Shown here piece by piece: positions 59,427-64,000 of a stretch of 64,000 nucleotides of DNA. Origin of the DNA: Microlunatus speluncae (lineage in GTDB: Bacteria > Actinomycetota > Actinomycetes > Propionibacteriales > Propionibacteriaceae); the NCBI RefSeq assembly GCF_009299835.1, contig NZ_VKCZ01000020.1:62001-126000 (forward strand), in the 5' to 3' direction. Each line of letters starts with the position of its first letter. Within the stretch, counting starts at the first letter, position 1. Position numbers and translations under genes: made by a program. The notes beneath the pieces were generated by a model. It was not told the origin of the DNA. It did not search any database and saw only the letters and a program-made list of their open reading frames with translations.

Positions 59427-61679
59427 ATGATGATCAGACCCCGACCGCCCCACGCTCTGCGTACCCTCCTGATCATGGTCGCCGCGGCGGCCGTGATCGC
59501 CGGGCTCGCCCTGGCCGGCCCGGCCGCGGCGGACCAGGCCAAGCCCGGCCGCTTCACGAACGCGATCAGCGACAGCTTCGCCGACACCTTCGCCGATCCG
59601 TCGGTGATCTTGGGCAAGGACGGCTGGTGGTACGCGTACTCGACCGCCGACCCGCTCCGCTCCGGCGACCCGTCCGGGATCATGCACATCGCCCGGACCA
59701 AGGACTGGATCACCTGGGAATACCAGGGCACGGTCTTCGACGCGTCGAACCGGCCCTCCTGGGCGGCGCCGAACTCCTTCTTGTGGGCGCCGGATATCCG
59801 TTATATCCAAGGCAAGTACGTGCTCTACTACACGGTGATCGACACCCTGCTGAACCCGGGCGAGGACGAGGCGATCGGGGTCGCCACGGCGCCGACGCCG
59901 ACCGGACCGTGGACGCCGACCGACGCGCCGGTGATCGCGCCGCGGGCGAGTGGCGGCACGTTCCTCGGCACCATCGACCCGGCCGGCTTCACCGACGTCA
60001 ACGGTGACTCCTACCTCTACTTCGGCGGCTACCACGGCGGCATCTGGGCCAGCAAGGTCAGCGCCGACGGCCTGACCGCGACCGGCGAGCTGACCCAGGT
60101 CGCCATCGACAACCGGTACGAGGGCGGCTATGTGATCCGCCGCGACGGCTGGTACTACCTGATGGCGTCGTCGGCCAACTGCTGCGCCGGCCCGACCACC
60201 GGCTACACGGTCTTCGCCGGCCGGTCCAAGAGTCCGCTCGGCCCGTTCGTCGATGCCGACGGGATCCCGCTGCTGGCCTCCGCGGTCGGTGGCACCACGG
60301 TGATCACCCAGAACGGCAACCGCTGGATCGGCACCGGTCACCATGCGATCGCCACCGACGCCGAGGGCCGCGACTTCATCGTCTACCACGCGATCGACCG
60401 CAACGAGCCCTGGCTGAACCAGCCGTTCGGGATCAACCGCCGGCCGATGCTGCTGGACCGGATCGACTGGATCGACGGCTGGCCGCGGACGCGGGCCGGA
60501 GCCGGCCCCAGCGACAGCCCGCAGCCGGCGCCGGTCACCGGCTCGGCGCTCGGCATCATCGCCGACGATCCGGCCGCCCGTGGCTTCACCGGTCTGCAGC
60601 CCGGGCCCGCCGATGATCAGGCCGGCAAGACCGCCCTGGTCGACGGCGACGCCCGGTCCAAGGCTCCGGCGCCGGGCAACCGGGCGCGGGTGCGACTGGA
60701 CGTCCGCGCCGACCAGGCGCTGACGATCACGCTCGGCTCCGGCCGGCAGCAGGTGACCGCCACCGTCGACCCGGCCGAGCAGCAGTTGCACGTCACCGCC
60801 GGACCGCAGTCGATCGAGGGCTCCGCCGCGCTGAAGCCGACGCCCGGTTGGCAGTCGGTGATCATCGAGGTCGACCGGAGCCGGGTCACGGTGTCGGTGG
60901 GGGACTCCGATCTCGCCGATCCCAGCGCCGAGGTGCGGCTCGACGTGCCCGGACTGCGGCTGCGCTCGGCTCCGCTGAGCCTGAGCGGCGACGGCGCCGT
61001 GATCGACAACCTGTCGGTCCGGTCGATCGCGGTGCAGGCCCGGGAGACCGTGCCGACGCCGGGGACCGGCAAGCTGCTCTGGGCCGACGAGTTCGACAAC
61101 GGTGACCTGACCGGCTGGAACTGGCTCCGCGAGGATCCGGCGGCCGAGGTCGCCGACGGCGAGTTCACCTGGCCGCTGCAGGCCGGCGACCTGGTCGGGA
61201 CGGCCAACACCGCCGGCGCGCTGCTGCGCACCCCGCCGAAGGGGTCCTGGATCGTGGAGACCAAGGTCGAGCTCGATCTCGGCGCCGACACGGTCCGCAA
61301 CTATCAGCAGGCCGGCCTGGTGATCTATCGGGGCGACAACGATCTGGCCCGGCTGTGCAGCGTGGCGATCTGGAACACCCGGCAGGTCGAGTACGGCCGG
61401 GAGTTGGTGGGCGACGCTGCCGGCCGGCTGTCGTACGGCGCGGCCATGATCGGCACGCCGGCGAAGGAAACCTGGTTCCGGGTCGCCTACCACCGGGGCG
61501 CCAAGGGCGAGCACCACTACCGGGCGGCGAGCTCGCGCGACGGTGAGCACTGGACCTGGGGTGCCACCTGGGTGCTGCCGGCCGGCGAGGCACCGAAGAT
61601 CGGCCTGGTCGCCCACGGCGGCGCCAGCCCGGCCACCGTCGCCTCGTTCGACTACCTGAGGTTCTATGCCGTGCGGTAG
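59427..61679 (+). CDS. Secreted GH43 arabinan-degrading enzyme with C-terminal domains
   Basis: 750 residues. Signal peptide about residues 12-36 (LLIMVAAAAVIAGLALAGPAAA). Five-bladed GH43 propeller (about 50-365): catalytic base Asp in FADPSVILG, pKa-modulating Asp in TIDPAGFTD, acid Glu in YEGGYVIRRDG. After it a region with two beta-rich modules: a concanavalin-like fold with a beta-sandwich of the GH43 C-terminal type (LWADEFDNGDLTGWNWLRED ... QQAGLVIYRGD). Substrate probably arabinan or arabinoxylan, judging by neighbours. ATG with GAGGAG upstream. Overlaps the next gene by 14 bp. Confidence 0.9.
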   Translation: MMIRPRPPHALRTLLIMVAAAAVIAGLALAGPAAADQAKPGRFTNAISDSFADTFADPSVILGKDGWWYAYSTADPLRSGDPSGIMHIARTKDWITWEYQGTVFDASNRPSWAAPNSFLWAPDIRYIQGKYVLYYTVIDTLLNPGEDEAIGVATAPTPTGPWTPTDAPVIAPRASGGTFLGTIDPAGFTDVNGDSYLYFGGYHGGIWASKVSADGLTATGELTQVAIDNRYEGGYVIRRDGWYYLMASSANCCAGPTTGYTVFAGRSKSPLGPFVDADGIPLLASAVGGTTVITQNGNRWIGTGHHAIATDAEGRDFIVYHAIDRNEPWLNQPFGINRRPMLLDRIDWIDGWPRTRAGAGPSDSPQPAPVTGSALGIIADDPAARGFTGLQPGPADDQAGKTALVDGDARSKAPAPGNRARVRLDVRADQALTITLGSGRQQVTATVDPAEQQLHVTAGPQSIEGSAALKPTPGWQSVIIEVDRSRVTVSVGDSDLADPSAEVRLDVPGLRLRSAPLSLSGDGAVIDNLSVRSIAVQARETVPTPGTGKLLWADEFDNGDLTGWNWLREDPAAEVADGEFTWPLQAGDLVGTANTAGALLRTPPKGSWIVETKVELDLGADTVRNYQQAGLVIYRGDNDLARLCSVAIWNTRQVEYGRELVGDAAGRLSYGAAMIGTPAKETWFRVAYHRGAKGEHHYRAASSRDGEHWTWGATWVLPAGEAPKIGLVAHGGASPATVASFDYLRFYAVR

Positions 61680-62709
61680 AGCGCCGATCGCTCTCCCGGC
61701 CATGATCATCGCCCTGGTGGTGATCATGGCCGGGTGCACGGCCCCTGTCGATCCAGTCCCCGAAGGAGCCGAGGAATCACCCATGGGATTCACCAATCCG
61801 GTCTACGCCAGCAACTTCCCGGATCCGTTGATCATCACCGGCCCAGATGGTGCGCCGACCGAGGACGGCCGCTACTGGGCGTACGCGACCAACGGCAACG
61901 GGGCCAACGTGCAGACCCTGACCAGCACCGACCTGGTCAGCTGGGAGCAGGGGCCGGACGCACTGCCGCAACTGCCGGACTGGAGCAGCTCGGGCAAGGT
62001 CTGGGCGCCGGAGGTGATCAGGCATCCCGACGGCCGCTACCTGATGTATTACACGACCCGGGCGCCGGACCCGTCGATCCAGTGCGTCGGCCTGGCGATC
62101 GGCGACGCCCCCGGCGGGCCGTTCGTCGATGATCATGACGGGCCGCTGATCTGCGAGACCGATCAGGGCGGTAGCATCGACGCGCATCCCTACGTCGACA
62201 GCGACGGGAATCGCTACCTGTACTGGAAGAACGACGGCAATCACGTCGGCGTCGACAGCTACATCTCGGTGCAGCGACTGAGCGCGGACGGCACCGAGCT
62301 GGTCGGGGAGCCGAAGCAGTTGTTCAAGCAGGACCAGCCGTGGGAGGGACCGCTGGTCGAGGGGCCGTTCCTCTGGGAGCGGGACGGGACCTACTACCTG
62401 TTCTACTCCGGCAACGGCTTCACCTCCCCGGACTACGCCGTCGGCTACGCCACCGCCGACAACCCGCTCGGCCCGTTCACCAAGCACCCGGACCCGATCC
62501 TGACCGCCAACGACGTCGCCGCCGGACCGGGCCACAACGCCCTGTTCGAAAAGGACGGACGGGTCTGGACCGTCTATCACGGCTGGGCCCCGGACGCGGT
62601 CGGCGAGTCGATCCCCGGCCGGATGATGTGGCTGAGCGAGGTGATCTTCGGCGCCGACGGCAGCGTCTCCATCGAGCCGCCCCAGCTCGACTACCCGACG
62701 AAACCCTGA
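61666..62709 (+). CDS. GH43 lipoprotein
   Basis: 347 residues. Short lipoprotein signal with lipobox VIMAGC, then a compact GH43 propeller: base Asp in NFPDPLIITG, Asp in SIDAHPYVD, and acid Glu in VEGPFLWERDGTYYLFY. No extra domain. It would be surface-tethered and complement the secreted enzyme before it. Its start lies inside the 3' end of that gene, so it is translationally coupled. Confidence 0.9.
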   Translation: MPCGRAPIALPAMIIALVVIMAGCTAPVDPVPEGAEESPMGFTNPVYASNFPDPLIITGPDGAPTEDGRYWAYATNGNGANVQTLTSTDLVSWEQGPDALPQLPDWSSSGKVWAPEVIRHPDGRYLMYYTTRAPDPSIQCVGLAIGDAPGGPFVDDHDGPLICETDQGGSIDAHPYVDSDGNRYLYWKNDGNHVGVDSYISVQRLSADGTELVGEPKQLFKQDQPWEGPLVEGPFLWERDGTYYLFYSGNGFTSPDYAVGYATADNPLGPFTKHPDPILTANDVAAGPGHNALFEKDGRVWTVYHGWAPDAVGESIPGRMMWLSEVIFGADGSVSIEPPQLDYPTKP

Positions 62710-62713
62710 GTCG

Positions 62714-62800
62714 TGTTTCGTTCCCTGAGCCTGTCGAAGGGCAGGCCACATCAGCCGGGCCCTTCGACAAGCTCAGGGAACGAACACCCAAGACGTCCCC
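62714..62800. repeat. Dispersed-repeat hairpin between GH43 genes
   Basis: GTTTCGTTCCCTGAGCCTGT... (62714-62742) and its inverted copy (CCCTTCGACAAGCTCAGGGA, 62760-62779, with AACGAAC) enclose a short loop. Both neighbours run in the same direction, so it may terminate the GH51-GH43 operon and separate the last GH43 gene. Confidence 0.85.
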
Positions 62801-62832
62801 TTCGAACTGACCGCTACTGCGAGGAGATGATC

Positions 62833-64000
62833 ATGCGAATCCGTACCGCCATCGTTGCCGCTGGCGCCGCACTGTGCCTGGCGCTCACCACCCTGCCCGC
62901 CACCCCGGCCTTCGCCGCCGGAACCGTCGCACCGCAGATCCAGATCAACCGTGACTTCCCCGACCCCGACATCGTCGCCGACGGCAACACCTGGCACGCG
63001 TACTCCACCAGTGCCGGCGGCATCGGCACCGTCCCGCACGCCTCCGCGCCGAGCCCGACCGGGCCGTGGACGGTCGTCGGTGACGCGCTTGATCACAAGC
63101 CGGCCTGGGCCCGGGACAACCACGGCTTCTGGGCGCCGGACGTCTCCCGCCGCCCGGACGGCAGTTGGCTGATGTACTTCACCGCCAGGCACGACGCCAA
63201 CGGCCGGATGTGCCTCGGCGCGGCCACCGCGGCGACGCCGAATGGCCCGTTCATCCCCACCAGCGAGAACACCCCACTGGTCTGCAACGCCGGCGAGGGC
63301 GGCGACATCGACCCGTCCAGTTTCGTCGACAGCGACGGGAAGCGTTACCTGCTGTACAAGAACGACGGCAACGCGGTCAGCCAGCCTTCGATCCTGTGGC
63401 TGCAGGAGGTCGACGCGACCGGGATCGGCTTCATCGGCGGCCGGACCGAGCTGCTGCGCAACAGCGCCCCGAGTGATCAAGGAGTGATCGAGGCGCCGAC
63501 GCTGGTCAAGCGTCCCGAGGGCTATGTCCTCTTCTTCTCCGCCGGGGTCTACTCACAGGGGACCTACCACACCAGCTATGCCCGATCGGCCACCCTGCGC
63601 GGCAGTTACGGCCGGGCGTTCCGACCGTTGATCACCACCGAGACGGTCGACGGAGCGGTGAACGGACCGGGCGGCCAGGACGTGATCGGCAACCGGATCT
63701 GGTTCCACGGTCACCTCGCGGCCGGCGGTCGCGGGATGTACACGGCCGAGGTCGGCTGGTTCGGCGGCAATCCGGTGGTCCGCGGCTCCCGGGTCCGCTA
63801 CGAGGCCGAGCGGGGGACGTTGAACGACTGCGTCGTCCGGGCCACCTCGAGCGCGTCGCAGGGCGAGGTGGTGGCCAAGATCGACAACCCGACCTCCTGG
63901 GTGCAGAACACCGTGCACGTGCCGACCACCGGTGACTACACGCTGCACATCTTCTATGCCGCCGGGTTCGGTGACGCTGAGCATGCGTTGTCGATCAACG
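62833..64000 (+). CDS. Secreted GH43 enzyme with CBM6/35-like module (cut by window end)
   Basis: First 389 residues. Signal peptide MRIRTAIVAAGAALCLALTT with cleavage after AFA. GH43 propeller: base Asp in DFPDPDIVADG, Asp in GDIDPSSFVDSDG, acid Glu in GVIEAPTLVKRPEG. From about residue 320 a CBM6/CBM35-like module begins (VRYEAERGTLNDCVVRA ... SWVQNTVHVP) and runs off the window. ATG 62833 is preferred over ATG 62827, which abuts the GAGGAG ribosome-binding site. Third GH43 of the locus, distinct from the other two. Confidence 0.9.
   Translation, partial: MRIRTAIVAAGAALCLALTTLPATPAFAAGTVAPQIQINRDFPDPDIVADGNTWHAYSTSAGGIGTVPHASAPSPTGPWTVVGDALDHKPAWARDNHGFWAPDVSRRPDGSWLMYFTARHDANGRMCLGAATAATPNGPFIPTSENTPLVCNAGEGGDIDPSSFVDSDGKRYLLYKNDGNAVSQPSILWLQEVDATGIGFIGGRTELLRNSAPSDQGVIEAPTLVKRPEGYVLFFSAGVYSQGTYHTSYARSATLRGSYGRAFRPLITTETVDGAVNGPGGQDVIGNRIWFHGHLAAGGRGMYTAEVGWFGGNPVVRGSRVRYEAERGTLNDCVVRATSSASQGEVVAKIDNPTSWVQNTVHVPTTGDYTLHIFYAAGFGDAEHALSIN

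Overview
The window is a high-GC actinobacterial chromosome segment centred on the replication origin. Evidence: the order jag-yidC-yidD-rnpA-rpmH / dnaA - oriC - dnaN - gnd - recF - DUF721(dciA) ... gyrB - gyrA - DUF3566 - tRNA-Ile(GAT), GTG-rich starts, many start codons sitting 6-7 nt after a TANNNT -10 box (leaderless promoters), and dispersed CCTGAGCCTGTCGAAGG palindromic repeats. The gene content and large load of glycoside hydrolases fit a soil Propionibacteriaceae such as a Microlunatus relative; that placement is inference.

Layout. 1-2165 (minus): protein-insertion and RNA-processing operon. 2731-12 kb: dnaA, oriC, dnaN, 6-phosphogluconate dehydrogenase, a MerR/aldo-keto reductase pair, GNAT, recF, DciA-like protein, TerC-like protein. 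13-19.8 kb: a carbohydrate locus (GH172, LacI regulator, GH116, L-fucose-isomerase-like enzyme) bound together by a repeated palindromic operator. 19.9-23.3 kb: four genes for one polytopic and three single-pass membrane proteins. 23.7-29.7 kb: gyrB, gyrA, DUF3566. 29.7-30.04 kb: eight tandem 41-bp copies of the dispersed repeat. 30.3-34.5 kb: PhyH-like oxygenase/AraC pair, tRNA-Ile, S51 peptidase, PP2C-like phosphatase, SDR.

34.5-40.0 kb is a visibly lower-GC island flanked by an SDR with an abnormal C-terminal tail and a decayed GNAT pseudogene. It carries a tightly coupled minus-strand operon (FAD-dependent oxidoreductase, nucleoside deoxyribosyltransferase-like protein, and a 619-residue protein with an unknown N-terminal part fused to a nucleoside phosphorylase/nucleosidase domain) and a convergent membrane protein with a duplicated PLD-like domain. 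This is the best candidate for an undescribed system, most likely nucleotide- or NAD-targeting defence, though no function is proven.

40.4-44.6 kb holds small metabolic and regulatory genes (SDR, YceI, ECF41-type sigma factor). 44.7-49.8 kb is a tandem duplication of secreted DUF4091 (GH123-like) proteins. 50.3-51.7 kb is a sulfur operon (cysteine dioxygenase-like, rhodanese) preceded by what looks like a SAM-IV riboswitch followed by a polycysteine leader ORF. 53.2-64 kb is an arabinan/arabinose-containing-glycan locus: LacI regulator, ABC importer (two permeases and a Tat/lipobox binding protein), GH51 arabinofuranosidase and three GH43 enzymes, the last cut by the window end.
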